Part shown: positions 22,486-33,516 of the stretch, piece by piece
Numbering within the stretch: the stretch's first letter is position 1
How the letters are laid out: each line of letters starts with the position of its first letter
DNA from: Ceratobasidium sp. AG-K
Taxonomy: Eukaryota; Basidiomycota; Agaricomycetes; Cantharellales; Ceratobasidiaceae
Direction of reading: 5' to 3'
DNA length: 64,000 bases
Assembly: GCA_037039685.1 (NCBI GenBank)
Contig: JAWNGF010000007.1
Coordinates: 248,001-312,000, forward strand
The notes under the pieces: model-generated
The model's database searches: none
What the model saw: the letters and a program-made list of their open reading frames with translations, nothing else
Told to the model about the DNA's origin: nothing
Program-made: the position numbers and the translations under genes

Positions 22486-24364
22486 ATGGATGAACTAGAA
22501 ATCATGTCAATATCAAATGGAAACCAATTATACCTTGATTTCACTGCTCATCCACTAGCTACGGCTCCTGATTCTAAGTCAGTTAACAAATCAAAAAAAT
22601 TCTCTGGGCAAGCACTCCTTGATTGCAGCGCAACCTCCTGCTTCATCAACCCTTCCCTAGCAAAAGAGGCAAACCTTCCACTTTTTCAACACAAAAAACC
22701 AAAGACTCTGCGAGTTATAGACAGGCGAGAAGTTTCGTCTGGAAAGGTCACCCACTATACCAAATTTAAACTTGTCATGGGAACACATTCCAGCAAAATA
22801 GAATCTCATGTCACAAACATTGGAAGACACCCCATTGTACTCAGGATGTCATGGCTCAAGGAACATAACCCACAAATTAATTGGAAAAATAGGACAATTG
22901 CATACACAAGCAAGTTCTGCTCAAAAAACTGCCTAGGAGTCCCATCTACACTCCAGATCGCAGCTGAAACTACATTACCCAAAGAATACAAGGAGTTTGC
23001 AGATGTATTTGATGAATCCAGATTGGAAAAACTCCCACCTCACAGACCAACCAACATTACACTGGACCTCCTACCAGAAGCCAAATTAAAGCATGGCCCT
23101 ATTTACAAACATCCCCAGCTGAAGACAAAGAAATGAAGAAAGTACTGGAAACCCTCATCCAAAGGGGACACATTCAAATTTCCAAGTCTCCTTTAGCATC
23201 ACCGGTTCTATTCGTCAAAAAACCCCATCCAGAAGATCCAAACAACCCAGAGCTACACTTTTGCGTTGACTATAGATATGTGAATTTGCTGTGCAAATTC
23301 AATGCAAGAGGAATCCCTCTACTGGATCAATGGTTAAGGGCCCTGGAAGGATTTGTCATTGGTACCACTCTGGATTTAGCGCAGGGATTCCATCAAACCC
23401 GAATAGCGACAGGACATGAATGGAAAACAGCCTTCAAAACTCAGTACGGCATGTATGAATGGAAAGTCATGCCCTTTGGTCTCAAAAACGCTCCATCAAG
23501 CTTCCAGTCCCTAATGAACTCTATATTCAGGGACATTATGGGGGTTTTTGTACTTGTATACATTGATGATATCTTCATTTTTTCCAAAGGAGTCAAAGAT
23601 CATCCAGGACACGTCAAAGAGGTGCTAAGAAGACTAAGGGAACACAAGTTGATTGCAAAACTGAGGAAATGCAAGTTCCACCAAACCAAACTGGACTGGG
23701 TAGGACTGGTCATCTCCAATAAAGGAATCAAAACGGATCAGGAAAAGGTCACGGCGGCTATGAATTGGAAAGCACCCAAGAACGTTAAACAAGTTCAAGA
23801 GTTCTTAGGATTTGTCAATTTCTATCAAAGATTCATTCAAGACTTTGCCGGCAAAGCCAGACCTCTATTTAACCTACTCAAGAAGGATCAAAAGTGGCAG
23901 TGGACAAGCAAAGAACAAGACACCATGAATGCACTAAAGGAAGCCCTTAAGGTAGCACCTGTAATGATGCAGCCTGATCAAAATAAGGAGTTTTTCCTCA
24001 AAAAAGATGCGTCAGGGTTTGCCACAGGAGCAGTTTTATCTCAAAAGGATGAAGAAGGGAAACTACACCCAGTAGCTTTCCTTTCTAAATCACTAAATCC
24101 GGCTGAACAAAACTACGACATTTTTGACAAAGAACTATTGGCAATTATTAGGGCATTCAAGGAATGGAGGCACTTACTTCAAGGCATGGAGAAGGCCATT
24201 CAAGTTATGACAGATCACAAAAATTTGGAATACTTCTCCTCATCCACACAATTGAACCAACGCCAAATCCGTTGGATGAACTTCCTGGTGGACTTCAACT
24301 TCCAAATCATGTACAGGGCAGGAAACCAGAACAAAAAGGCAGACATTCTCTCAAGACAATATGA
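22486..24364 (+). pseudogene. E1 pol part 1: protease, reverse transcriptase, RNase H
   Basis: The frame starts MDELEIM at 22486 and carries an aspartic-protease region in which the usual DSGA reads DCSAT (near 22621). A one-base frameshift near 23110 moves reading into the frame open from 23133. RT motifs follow: VDYRYVN, LDLAQGFHQ, MPFGLKNAP and the intact catalytic VYIDDI near 23565. RNase H begins FFLKKDASGFATGAVLSQ, keeping the first catalytic Asp. The frame is cut at 24364 by E2 within ...ILSRQYD and resumes after 31591. The frameshift makes this copy inactive. Confidence 0.88.
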
Positions 24365-24821
24365 TGTCGTGAGCCAGCTCACTCCATCGGACTCGCCTGT
24401 TGTCTCGCCCTCCTGTTCCCTTCTTTTGTGTCGTGTTTCTGTTTCCGCTTACCGCGTTGCCACCTTCTTGTGGTTATTCTGTTACATTGTGTAACGCGGC
24501 TGTGCTTTGTACGAGTCATGTCTGTTCATACAGCATGACTCACATGGACACTCCTGACTGGCTGTTCTGTGTGACCCGTGTGGCTGCGCCTTGTATGACT
24601 CGGCCACTTCCTGAATATATATAGAGGACCAACAAGCCTGGTAACCCCAGCTTGTTTTGTCTCGTCAAAACATCCCCTCTGAGTGACACTTAGAACCACC
24701 CCTACCCTCAAGAGCCTACAGACGCTTAAGTGTGTTGCGGTTCAAGAGGTCACTTAGGTCTTAGTGCCGTCCACTCTCCATCGCGGCTTGCCTCATAACA
24801 ATCAAGAAGAAGCTTACGACA
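24365..24821 (+). repeat. E2 5' LTR
   Basis: 457 nt, TGTCGTGAGCC...CTTACGACA. TATATATA at 24616..24623. The predicted RNA start AGCTTGTTTTGT (24649..24660) lies 33 nt after the TATA start. Confidence 0.95.
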
Positions 24822-24823
24822 TT

Positions 24824-24835
24824 ACAAAACAAGCT
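24824..24835 (+). promoter_or_regulatory. E2 self-priming primer-binding site
   Basis: ACAAAACAAGCT begins 2 nt (TT) after the LTR and is the exact complement of 24649..24660 at the predicted 5' end of the RNA. The geometry is the same as in E1, E3 and E6. Confidence 0.8.
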
Positions 24836-24841
24836 TAAAAC

Positions 24842-26842
24842 ATGTCTATTCAAGAAGATGGAGGGTCACGTCCTGCATCCACTATATCAACAAGAAGAGG
24901 ACCCAGTCGGGCAGCAAGGCCCACAGGATCACTAAACGAACAAGATATCGCACAAACTCAAGCGGGAGGTCCCGCCCGATCACGCCCCCTAAGTCAAGCA
25001 TCAATGCCGGGAGCCTTCGGCATTGCTGACATAACAACGGTACAGGAAGAAGAACCCACTATCACAAACAGAGAACCAGGAGATCTCACAAATGATCCCA
25101 CTCCAGCCGTAATTCGTATTCCAACCGCAACTCCAGGGCCATCACGTCCCCTGTGGCCGTTAGGGACTAGAAGACAGTTCTTTTCTCCTCAACCCAAAGC
25201 TCATGGGGGCGTATCGCTTGTTCCCATTAGACCTCCTCCTACACCACACATTCCAAATGTCCCTACAGTCCCTCAAATTGAAGGAACCATCACCGACGTA
25301 GGACCAATTCCAGTGGCTTCCCAGCCAGTCACACCGGCGATTCCGGCACCCCCATACATCCCACAAGGTTACTCCGGGCAATCAGCCCCGGTACAACAAA
25401 GCGCCGGTGACCCAGGAAGCTCAAGTTCAAGTTGCAGCTCTAGCGGCAGGACAGTAATCAGCAATTTAGATGACCTAGACAACCTCCTAGAAGGAAGACA
25501 CAACGCTACCCTTAGGGTTATAGACGGAATGAGAGTCACTATAGACCGAAGGCTTAGTGGCCTAGAACAAGCCACACAGGTTCTAGCAAACAACCAGCAG
25601 ATCTTTAACGACTCTATCAACACTCTACAAGGAACCTTGACAGACATTTTAAACTCGGCAAGAAATGGCGAACATAATTCCTTTCTAGTCGGTCAAGACG
25701 TAACCCATCTTCGAAATGAAGTTACCAACACCCAAGGACTAGTGAATAACGTACGCGAAGAACTCAACACTACCAGGCAAGCCCAACTTGAATGGAATGA
25801 GGCAGTAACACAAGGACTAGAAACCTTACGACAAGAGGGAGCCTCCTTCACTACCAAAATCACGGAAGTTCGGGAAACCATCAACAATATGCGAGAAGAA
25901 ATGGACGAGGCATCCCTGCACGGGATCCCCTCTAGGCGATCAAACTCTCCACCACATCCAGACGCGGAATCTACCAGGATCGACGAGTTAGAATTAAGAA
26001 TCCAACGGCTGGCCGAAAACCCAAACACGGGTAGTGGACCACGTCGTCCCAAGGTGACTCGTCCAGAAGCCTTCGACGGAAAGAAAGGGGAAGGTGCCGA
26101 AATGTTTATCACACAAATGGAAAGCTACTTTATGCGCTTGGGCGATCAATACACTTCCAACGAAGAAAGGATCCGCGAAGCCCTAGCAAACTTCAAGTCC
26201 GAGAACAAAGCTGCCACTCACTGGGCACAAGTACTCCTACGTTCGCTTAACCAAAGGGAAAATAACCAAAACCTCGCCTCATGGGAAAGTTTCAAGGCAC
26301 ACTTCATGGAACAGTTCAGTGACCCCAACAAAAAAGCTAAAGCCGAATCAGATATCCGAAAATGCAAACAGAACAACTCTGTAGCAAACTATGCTTCGGA
26401 ATTCAGATATCTCCTGGTAGACGTAAATTGGGGACAGGAAGCTCTGATCAACCAATTCAAGGAAGGGTTGAAGTCGGAAGTCAAGACCGAACTACCTCGC
26501 TTCGAACTAACCCTGATCAATGAAGATGGGACAGAACGGGAACTTTCCCTTGACCGGTGGATCTCAATCGCAATCTCTATTGACCAGAAATTGCAACAAA
26601 TCAAGACCTCGACAGGGAAGAAGGCAGCCCAGTCAACCACTATCGGACAATCCTCTACAAAGCGGCTGCCTGACGAAATATACAAAGCAAGGATAGCAAC
26701 CAACCGCTGCCTGAAGTGCAGACAAGAAGGACACCGTTCATTCAAATGCCCGTCCAAGGAATGGATAACAACGGAACCTAGCGTTAAAGGAAGGGAGGCA
26801 ACAATCGTAGAAGACTCGGGAAAAGAAGGGGTCTCCCTCTAA
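24842..26842 (+). CDS. E2 gag polyprotein
   Basis: 666 aa from ATG 24842. Residues 1-200 are Pro/Ser-rich and disordered. Residues about 210-360 form a long coiled-coil region (LEQATQVLANNQQIF, VREELNTTRQAQ). The retrotransposon gag core is around 390-540 (RPEAFDGKKGEGAEMFITQM, then FKAHFMEQFSDPNKKAKAE). A CCHC knuckle CLKCRQEGHRSFKC lies near residue 622. It stops at TAA 26840..26842. It should assemble the particle and bind the element's RNA. The nearest relative in the window is E3 gag, of equal length (666 aa). Confidence 0.93.
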   Translation: MSIQEDGGSRPASTISTRRGPSRAARPTGSLNEQDIAQTQAGGPARSRPLSQASMPGAFGIADITTVQEEEPTITNREPGDLTNDPTPAVIRIPTATPGPSRPLWPLGTRRQFFSPQPKAHGGVSLVPIRPPPTPHIPNVPTVPQIEGTITDVGPIPVASQPVTPAIPAPPYIPQGYSGQSAPVQQSAGDPGSSSSSCSSSGRTVISNLDDLDNLLEGRHNATLRVIDGMRVTIDRRLSGLEQATQVLANNQQIFNDSINTLQGTLTDILNSARNGEHNSFLVGQDVTHLRNEVTNTQGLVNNVREELNTTRQAQLEWNEAVTQGLETLRQEGASFTTKITEVRETINNMREEMDEASLHGIPSRRSNSPPHPDAESTRIDELELRIQRLAENPNTGSGPRRPKVTRPEAFDGKKGEGAEMFITQMESYFMRLGDQYTSNEERIREALANFKSENKAATHWAQVLLRSLNQRENNQNLASWESFKAHFMEQFSDPNKKAKAESDIRKCKQNNSVANYASEFRYLLVDVNWGQEALINQFKEGLKSEVKTELPRFELTLINEDGTERELSLDRWISIAISIDQKLQQIKTSTGKKAAQSTTIGQSSTKRLPDEIYKARIATNRCLKCRQEGHRSFKCPSKEWITTEPSVKGREATIVEDSGKEGVSL

Positions 26843-29800
26843 CTGTGTGTGGAGAGACTAAAAAACCAGCAACGGAAACAATGTACTTTAGAGCGACAAA
26901 TGAATCTACCATTGTTTACGCAAACGTTGCTGGAATCACAGAAACTATCCCTACTCTCATCGATTCCGGAGCATCAAAGAACTTCTTGGACATCTCGTGG
27001 GCTCGATCCAACAACATTCCACTCATGGAACTTCCCACTCCTAGAAAAGTAATTGGTATCCAGGGGAAGGAACTCTCCCACCAAATACGCTTCAAAGCTA
27101 AGCTGGAACTAGAGGTAGAAGGAAGAACCTTCAAACAAGTCTTCTTCGCTATGCCTACTGGAGAAACTAAACTTATCCTGGGATTGGAATGGTTAGAGGA
27201 ATCAAACCCTGTCATCGACTGGAAAACAAAGCACATATCATGGCGGACAGAACCCATTCAAGCAAGGACAGCCTCAATAGACGATCTGCCTGAGGAATTC
27301 AAGGAATTTGCCGACGTCTTCAGTGAAGAAAAATTCAAGAGAATCCCGGATCATCGCCCATATGACTGCGCCATCGACTTCAAGGAAGGAGCTGAACTTC
27401 CGAAACCAGCCAGACCTATCCCACTTTCCCCGGCAGAATCTATTGCTCTAAGAGAATACCTGGATGAAGAAATCGCGGCAGGAAAGATTCGACCAAGCAA
27501 ATCACCCATTGCATCACCTTGTTTCTTTGTCAAAAAACCAATCGATCCAAAAAATCCAGGGGCAGTTCGCCAACTACGACTCGTTCAAGACCTCAGAGGA
27601 GTAAACGCCATTACAAAAGACGACAGATTCCCAATGCCCCTAATGGAAGACCTCCTGGATAAAATCAAGGACGCAAAGATTTTCTCCAAGATTGATCTAC
27701 GCATGGGTTTCAACAACATCAGAATTAGGGAAGGCGACGAATGGAAGACAGCTTTCAGAACAAAAGAAGGACTGTTCGAATACGTCGTCATGCCTTTCGG
27801 ACTAAAAAACGCGCCCGCCATCTTCCAAAGATATATGAATCACATTTTCCATGATCTTATCGACGTATGCGTCATAGTATACATTGACGACATCCTAGTC
27901 TTCTCGAAGAATAGAAGCCAACATACCGTGGATGTCAGAAAAGTACTGAAGATCTTGCTGGAGGAAAATCTTTTTGCAAAGCTTCCAAAATGCGAATTCT
28001 TCGTCACCAAATTGACATATACTGGACTCGGAATCAGCGATTCAGGCATCTCTATGGAGGAAGAAAAAGTAAAAGCAATAAAAGAATGGAAGGAACCAAG
28101 AACGGTCAAGCAAGTTCAGGCATTCCTAGGATTTGCAAATTTTTACCGAAGATTTGTGCCAAATTTCAGCCGATTAGCAAAACCCCTGACAACCTTGACA
28201 AGAAAGGAGAACAAATGGGAATGGGGGAACGATCAACAGGAAGCATTTGTGGCCCTAAAAACAGAAATCAGCAAGGAACCCACTCTACGCCATCCGAACC
28301 CTGACAAACCGTTTTTCCTGGAAACAGACGCAAGTGGAGTAGCAATGGGAGCAATCTTGTCGCAAAGGCAAGACGATGGCTACTTGCACCCTATTGCTTT
28401 CCTTTCAAAGTCTTTCAACGAGGCTCAACTCAACTACGACATCCACGATAAAGAACTTATGGCTATCATAGAATCTTTAACACATTGGAGGCTATACCTT
28501 GAAGGAACAAGGGACCCTATCACCATCTACACCGATCATAGGAACCTACAATTCTGGAAGGAAGCAAGAACGTTCAACCGTCGACACGCAAGATGGCACC
28601 AATTGCTTGCTTCCTATAACTTTGACATCATATATCGCCCTGGCATCCTGTCATCAAAGCCGGACCTGTTGTCAAGACGGTCAGACCATGAAGATATCCC
28701 GACGCCTGAACAAGTTATGATATCTGCTGAAAGGTTCAAGGGATTTATGGGACAGGTAGACACAAACATCATAGAAACTATCAAGGAGGCTCAGGAAACA
28801 GACAAAGGATTGGCACAAATCAAAGAAATCTGCAAATCAAGGGAAACGTTACCAAAAACCCTACAACACAGCGCAAAAGATTATGATTTCAAGGAGGGAC
28901 TATTATGGTTCAAAGGAAGGATCTACGTGCCAGAAGATAAGGAATCCAGACTGGCCATCATGCGAGTTCATCACGACTCAAAAATCGCAGGACATCAAGG
29001 ACAGGCTAGAACACTGGAACTAATATCAAGAAGGTACTTCTGGCCAGGAATGAAGCAAAGCATAAACAGATACGTGGAGTCCTGCGAGACATGCCAGCGG
29101 ACAAAGGGATCAAAGTCAATAGTCCCAATCAAGCCTCTGGAGATTCCAAAAGGACCGTGGGAAGACATAGCGTTCGACTTCGTGGTGAAGTTACCAAAAT
29201 CCAGAGGATCAGATAGCATCTTAGTAGTGGTGGACAGATTCTCAAGAATGGCGCACTTCATACCCTGCAAAGAATCTCACACGGCAAGTGACCTTGCAAA
29301 TCTTTTTATCACAAATGTTTGGAAACTGCACGGTTTCCCAAAGAGCACGATCTCAGACCGAGGAACTACTTTCAATTCCAAACTTATGAAGGCTATTTAT
29401 GAGAAAATTGGAACTAACCCAGGTTTCAGTACTGCCTACCACCCCCAAACAGACGGAATAACGGAGAGAATCAATCAATGGATGGAAGGCTGGCTACGAT
29501 CGTTCGTCAACTACCGGCAGGATAATTGGGCGGACTTATTACCGATTGCGGAGTTCAGCTATAACCTACAAAAGCATCGCGTAACAGGTAATTCCCCTTT
29601 CGAAATTGTCTACGGAAGGGAACCACTGTGGAACATCTCAGCGGAAGAATCAGCGGTTCCAGAAGCAAACAACATCACAGGAAAATGGCGTAAAATCCAC
29701 GACGAAGCAATCGCATCTATGGAAACCCAAAGGCTCCCAGAAGAAGAGCCAAAGAGCAAGTACCACGAAGGAGATCTAGTATGGCTGCTCGGAAAAAACA

Positions 29801-29988
29801 TTCAAACAAAGAGACCAGCAAACAAACTGGACAACAAAAAGCACGGGCCATTTGTCGTAAAACAACAGATAGGATCACACGCTTACGAGCTTGATCTGCC
29901 GGCAACAATGAGGGTGCACCCTGTTTTCCACATCGATTTGCTCAGCCCTTACAAGGGAGACACCGAATTCAGCCGCAACCAACCCTGA
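26788..29988 (+). pseudogene. E2 pol, ended early by a CGA to TGA stop
   Basis: The -1 frame has no ATG at its start, consistent with expression by frameshift. Counting from 26845: protease LIDSGASKNF (catalytic Asp near residue 40); RT with DLRGVNAITKDDRFPMP, MPFGLKNAP and VYIDDILVF (near 347); RNase H ETDASGVAMGAILSQ (near 494). In the integrase there is a zinc finger HHDSKIAGHQ, then CETCQRTK, and a core with FDFVVKLPKS, ISDRGTTFNSK and TDGITERINQ. The frame stops at TGA 29986..29988, where E3 has CGA. The chromodomain (30000..30180, with VRWKGYGSEEDTEQ) is intact but beyond the stop. Without readthrough the integrase lacks its chromodomain. Confidence 0.92.
26818..26824 (+). promoter_or_regulatory. 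-1 ribosomal frameshift heptamer between E2 gag and pol
   Basis: GGGAAAA in the gag frame as G GGA AAA, a canonical X XXY YYZ slip site. It lies 15 nt before the gag stop. The pol frame is -1 relative to gag and is open from 26788, so slippage here gives Gag-Pol directly. It is identical in E3. Confidence 0.7.
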
Positions 29989-30218
29989 CCACCGCCGATC
30001 ATAACGGAAGAGGGAGAAGAAGAATATGAAGTAGAGAAGATCCTGGACTGGAAGGAAACAAAGGACGGCCTTTTTTACAGGGTCAGATGGAAGGGTTATG
30101 GAAGTGAAGAAGACACAGAACAAAGGGCGGAAGATTTCGGTCACCTTTCAAAGATCATCAAGGACTTTCTACGCCGACACCCCGGGGCTCCCACGCCATC
30201 TAACTACGCTCCAGGAAG

Positions 30219-30227
30219 GATAAAAGG
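30219..30227 (+). promoter_or_regulatory. TATA-like box in front of E2 ORF3
   Basis: GATAAAAGG, 97 nt before the ORF3 ATG and followed by pyrimidine-rich sequence. It is conserved in E3 (97 nt) and in E5 (85 nt), even though E5 has a frameshift in pol just before it. This suggests an internal promoter (inference). Confidence 0.5.
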
Positions 30228-30323
30228 CAGAGGCGGCGAAACCAATAGTGTCACCTGCAAAACTTGCATCTACTCCAAGCTTCACCCCTCGCTCAACTCA
30301 CTAAATCTTTTCTGCCCCCTACA

Positions 30324-31088
30324 ATGCCTGCCGTCTCCCGCTCAACCATCGTCAACAACCTTACCCGTGTCCTGGACGGGCCAGCATTCGCTACAGCGAG
30401 AATCCTTGACGCTGGGGCCGCTCTCTACGTCTTCAAAAGGTCCCAGCAAGGCTCAGGAAGAATGCACTTTAGGGCGTCAGACAACGTTCTCCACTCGGAC
30501 TTGGGCGAATTCCAGTGGGTCGGCAAAAAATGGCCGACAAGAATGCAGCTCGCAAGAAAGGACATTTTTGTCTGTCGAGGATGCGCGGCCTTCCAAGTGT
30601 CAGAGGTGGTCCTGCTATCCACCCACATGCTTGGAGTTGTGGAATGGGGACAAGAAGGGGCATATTCGAGCGAATGGGTACCAGGCTACGACGGAAGGCA
30701 ACCAACGCTGCGACCTCGTTGGAACGACGCCTGGGACGCCAACTATGAAAGGGACCTGAGCGACTGGAAGCTAGAAAGGGGAAGGTACCAGAAGGAGAAG
30801 TTCGAATGGGCGCCCAACTGGTGGAAATGGGAGGAAGTGGACGTGTCAGCATGGAAGGAGACGGAGCCAGACGTGCGACAATGGGACAAGGAGTTCGTGG
30901 AGGCTCAAGAAAGGGTTTTGGACTGGTCCAAGGCTGATTGGACAAAGGAGGAGACGTGGGAGGAATGGGAGAAGTTTTCGGACGAGCCGGGGAACACCGC
31001 GTTCAATCCCATCGACCTGACCTTGGAGGAAGAGGAAGGGCTTGAGGAGTTCATGCTGAGGAAGGGAAAGGACTGCGCGGTGCAGTAA
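30324..31088 (+). CDS. E2 ORF3: accessory protein downstream of pol, family not recognised
   Basis: 254 aa from ATG 30324 (context ACAATGCC), lying between the chromodomain and the 3' LTR. The N-terminal half begins MPAVSRSTIVNNLTRVL and contains ALYVFKRSQQGSGRMHF, EFQWVGKKWPTRMQL, one CxxC (FVCRGCAAF) and VVLLSTHMLGVVEWGQEG. The C-terminal half is unusually rich in Trp and acidic residues (DWSKADWTKEETWEEWEKF) and ends in an acidic PIDLTLEEEEGLEE. There is no signal peptide, no transmembrane segment and no match to envelope, nuclease or silencing-suppressor families that I know. The same 765-nt gene is present in E3 (intact) and E5 (one TGA). It is in the -1 frame relative to pol, whose frame stays open beneath its first 430 nt. 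The function is unknown. Conservation of length across copies argues for selection. Confidence 0.8.
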   Translation: MPAVSRSTIVNNLTRVLDGPAFATARILDAGAALYVFKRSQQGSGRMHFRASDNVLHSDLGEFQWVGKKWPTRMQLARKDIFVCRGCAAFQVSEVVLLSTHMLGVVEWGQEGAYSSEWVPGYDGRQPTLRPRWNDAWDANYERDLSDWKLERGRYQKEKFEWAPNWWKWEEVDVSAWKETEPDVRQWDKEFVEAQERVLDWSKADWTKEETWEEWEKFSDEPGNTAFNPIDLTLEEEEGLEEFMLRKGKDCAVQ

Positions 31089-31129
31089 GTCCATTCAGGT
31101 CCCCCAAATGGACTCATAGGGGGGAGTAA
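31086..31129 (+). promoter_or_regulatory. E2 3' hairpin and polypurine tract
   Basis: Right after the ORF3 stop, AGTCCATT and AATGGACT can pair around an 11-nt loop (CAGGTCCCCCA). The polypurine tract ATAGGGGGGAGTAA then abuts the LTR. The loop C-run can alternatively pair with the G-run of the tract. The same structure is present in E3 and, with changed bases, in E5. Confidence 0.55.
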
Positions 31130-31586
31130 TGTCGTGAGCCAGCTCACTCCATCGGACTCGCCTGTTGTCTCGCCCTCCTGTTCCCTTCTTTTGTGTCGTG
31201 TTTCTGTTTCCGCTTACCGCGTTGCCACCTTCTTGTGGTTATTCTGTTACATTGTGTAACACGGCTGTGCTATGTACAAGTCATGTCTGTTCATACAGCA
31301 TGACTCACATGGACACTCCTGACTGGCTGTTCTGTGTGACCCGTGTGGCTGCGCCTTGTATGACTCGGCCACTTCCTGAATATATATAGAGGACCAACAA
31401 GCCTGGTAACCCCAGCTTGTTTTGTCTCGTCAAAACATCCCCTCTGAGTGACACTTAGAACCACCCCTACCCTCAAGAGCCTACAGACGCTTAAGTGTGT
31501 TGCGGTTCAAGAGGTCACTTAGGTCTTAGTGCCGTCCACTCTCCATCGCGGCTTGCCTCATAACAATCAAGAAGAAGCTTACGACA
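31130..31586 (+). repeat. E2 3' LTR
   Basis: 457 nt. By eye it differs from the 5' copy only at three clustered positions near the middle (around 31261..31279). It is preceded by the polypurine tract ATAGGGGGGAGTAA. Confidence 0.95.
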
Positions 31587-33061
31587 TATGACCTAGAACC
31601 TTTGGGGGGGGTAGAGAACCAAGTTCTCCTCAAACCAGACATTTTTATTTCAGCTATTACCCCTGACCAAGAGATTAACAACCTTATCAGAGAAGCAATC
31701 CTCGAAGATCCCAGATTAGAGGAAGCTCACAATAAGCTGAGAAACGGAGAAAAAGTCAAAGATTGGGAATACAGAGAAGGACTCCTAATGTTCAAGGGAA
31801 AGATCTTTGTCCCCAAGGATGAAACTGTCAGAAACCTGATATTGGAATTGCACCATGACAATATTACAGCTGGGCATCCCAGACAAGCAAGGACATTGGA
31901 ATTGGTCTCAAGAACTTACTACTGGCCAACCATGAAGAAATTCATCAACTCTTATGTGTCACACTGCAAAACATGCATTCAAGTTAAACCATTGAACCAA
32001 CTCCCCACAGGACTACTGCGTCCTTTACATATTCCTGAGAGACCTTGGGAAGAGATCTCCTATGACATGATTGTAGGGCTCCCAGAGTCAGAAGGATATG
32101 ACACAATCTTGACAGTGGTAGACCGGTTCTCTAAGATGGCACATTATCTCCCTTGCAAATCAACGGCCACAGCAGTAGACATAGCCAATATCTTTGTTGC
32201 AAACATTTGGAAACTTCACGGCACCCCAAAAGCAACAGTCTCGGATAGAGGATCCACCTTCAACTCAAAGTTCATTAAGCATCTGTACAAACGGTTGGAC
32301 GTAAAACCCACCTTCAGCACAGCCTATCATCCAAGGACAGACGGACAGTCAGAATGGGCAAACCAAGTTGTTGAAATCTTTACCAGGGCTTTTGTCAACC
32401 ATAGGCAAAACGACTGGGTAGCCCTACTCCCTATGGCAGAATTTGCTTACAACAATGGAATCCAAGCATCCACTGGCAAAACTCCTTTCCAGATCTGTCA
32501 AGGTTTCAACCCTAGAATGAACATTGGGGAAGAATCAGACTATACTGTTCCTGAAGCTGATGCCCACATGGAATTCCTGTTGAAAGGATACAGTGAAGTC
32601 AAAGCCGCTCTCATCCTAGCAAACCAATCCTACAAACACTACTTTGATAAAGGAGCCAAAGAACCAGAAGAGATAAACCCTGGAGACAAAGTCTGGCTTA
32701 ATCATCAAAACACATCCACAGACAGACCTTCAGTAAAACTCTCTCACAAAGTTTTAGGCCCTTACAAAGTACTGGAAAAAATAGGGACTCATGCCTTTAG
32801 ACTGGAATTACCAAACTCAATGAAGATCCATCCTGTTTTCCATGTCATGTTGCTCAAGAAATTTCACTCTGATCCCCATGGTTGCAAACCCGCTCAACCA
32901 CCCCCTATTGTCACACAAGAAGGAGAAGAAGAGTGGGAAGTCAAGGAGATCCTTAATTCCAAGAAAATCTGCTGTCAACTCCACTATTATGTCAAGTGGA
33001 AAGGATACTCTCATGCAGACAATTCTTGGCAATCAAAGGAAGACCTCAAGAATGCTCCTGA
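31587..33061 (+). pseudogene. E1 pol part 2: integrase and chromodomain
   Basis: It resumes exactly where E2 cut, once one tatga is removed. The integrase zinc finger is present (HHDNITAGH, then HCKTCIQVK). The DDE core has YDMIVGLPESEGYD, then VSDRGSTFNSKF and the catalytic Glu region TDGQSEWANQ. The chromodomain near 32930..33060 reads EWEVKEILNSKK and YYVKWKGYSHADNSWQSKED, with the usual WKGY. This half has no stops. E3 interrupts it at 33061. Chromodomain integrases tend to direct insertion into heterochromatin, which fits the stacking seen here (inference). Confidence 0.88.
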
Positions 33062-33516
33062 TGTCGTAAGCTTCTTCTTGGTGGCTATGAGACAAGCCGC
33101 GATGGAGAGTGGACGGCACTAAGACCTAAGTGACCTCTTGAACCGCAACGCACTTAAGCGTCTGTAGGCTCTTGAGGGTAGGGGTGGTTCTAAGTGTCAC
33201 TCAGAGGGGATGTTTTGACGAGACAAAACAAGCTGGGGTTACCAGGCTTGTTGGTCCTCTATATATATCAGAGAAGTGGCCGAGTCATACACGGCGCAGC
33301 CACATGAGTCATACAGTCTACCAGTCAGGAGTGTCCATGTGAGTCATGCTGTATGAACAGACATGACTCATACAAAGCACAGCCGCGTTACATAATGTAA
33401 CAGAAAAACCACAAGAAGGTGGCAACGCGGCAAACGGAAACGGAACGTAACACAAAAGAAAGGAACAGACGGGCAAGACAACAGTCGAGTCCGATGGAGT
33501 GAGCTGGCTCACGACA
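33062..33516 (-). repeat. E3 3' LTR
   Basis: 455 nt, on this strand TGTCGTAAGC...CTCACGACA. It abuts the polypurine tract of the minus strand at 33517..33530. It appears identical to 52863..53317. Confidence 0.95.

Larger units (their letters stand above)
24365..31586 (+). mobile_element. E2: Ty3/gypsy chromovirus with an extra third gene
   Basis: 7222 nt with 457-nt LTRs and TSD tatga at 24360..24364 and 31587..31591. The order is LTR, self-priming site, gag, pol in the -1 frame, third gene (ORF3), hairpin plus polypurine tract, LTR. The LTRs differ at three positions by eye (about 0.7%), so insertion was recent. The only clear defect is a CGA to TGA stop at the end of pol. It is inserted in the sense orientation within E1 pol. 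Confidence 0.95.

Noticed and set aside
24400..24711. Small frames within the E2/E3/E5 LTRs that recur at several places
   Set aside because: They recur because the LTR recurs. The E2 and E3 versions differ without keeping the frame.
24822..24840. Conventional tRNA primer-binding site after the E2 LTR
   Set aside because: It does not start with TGG, and the 12-nt match to the element's own RNA 5' end explains it better.
30324..31088. ORF3 as an envelope gene (errantivirus-like)
   Set aside because: No signal peptide, no fusion-type hydrophobic segment and no C-terminal membrane anchor; it is highly charged and Trp-rich.
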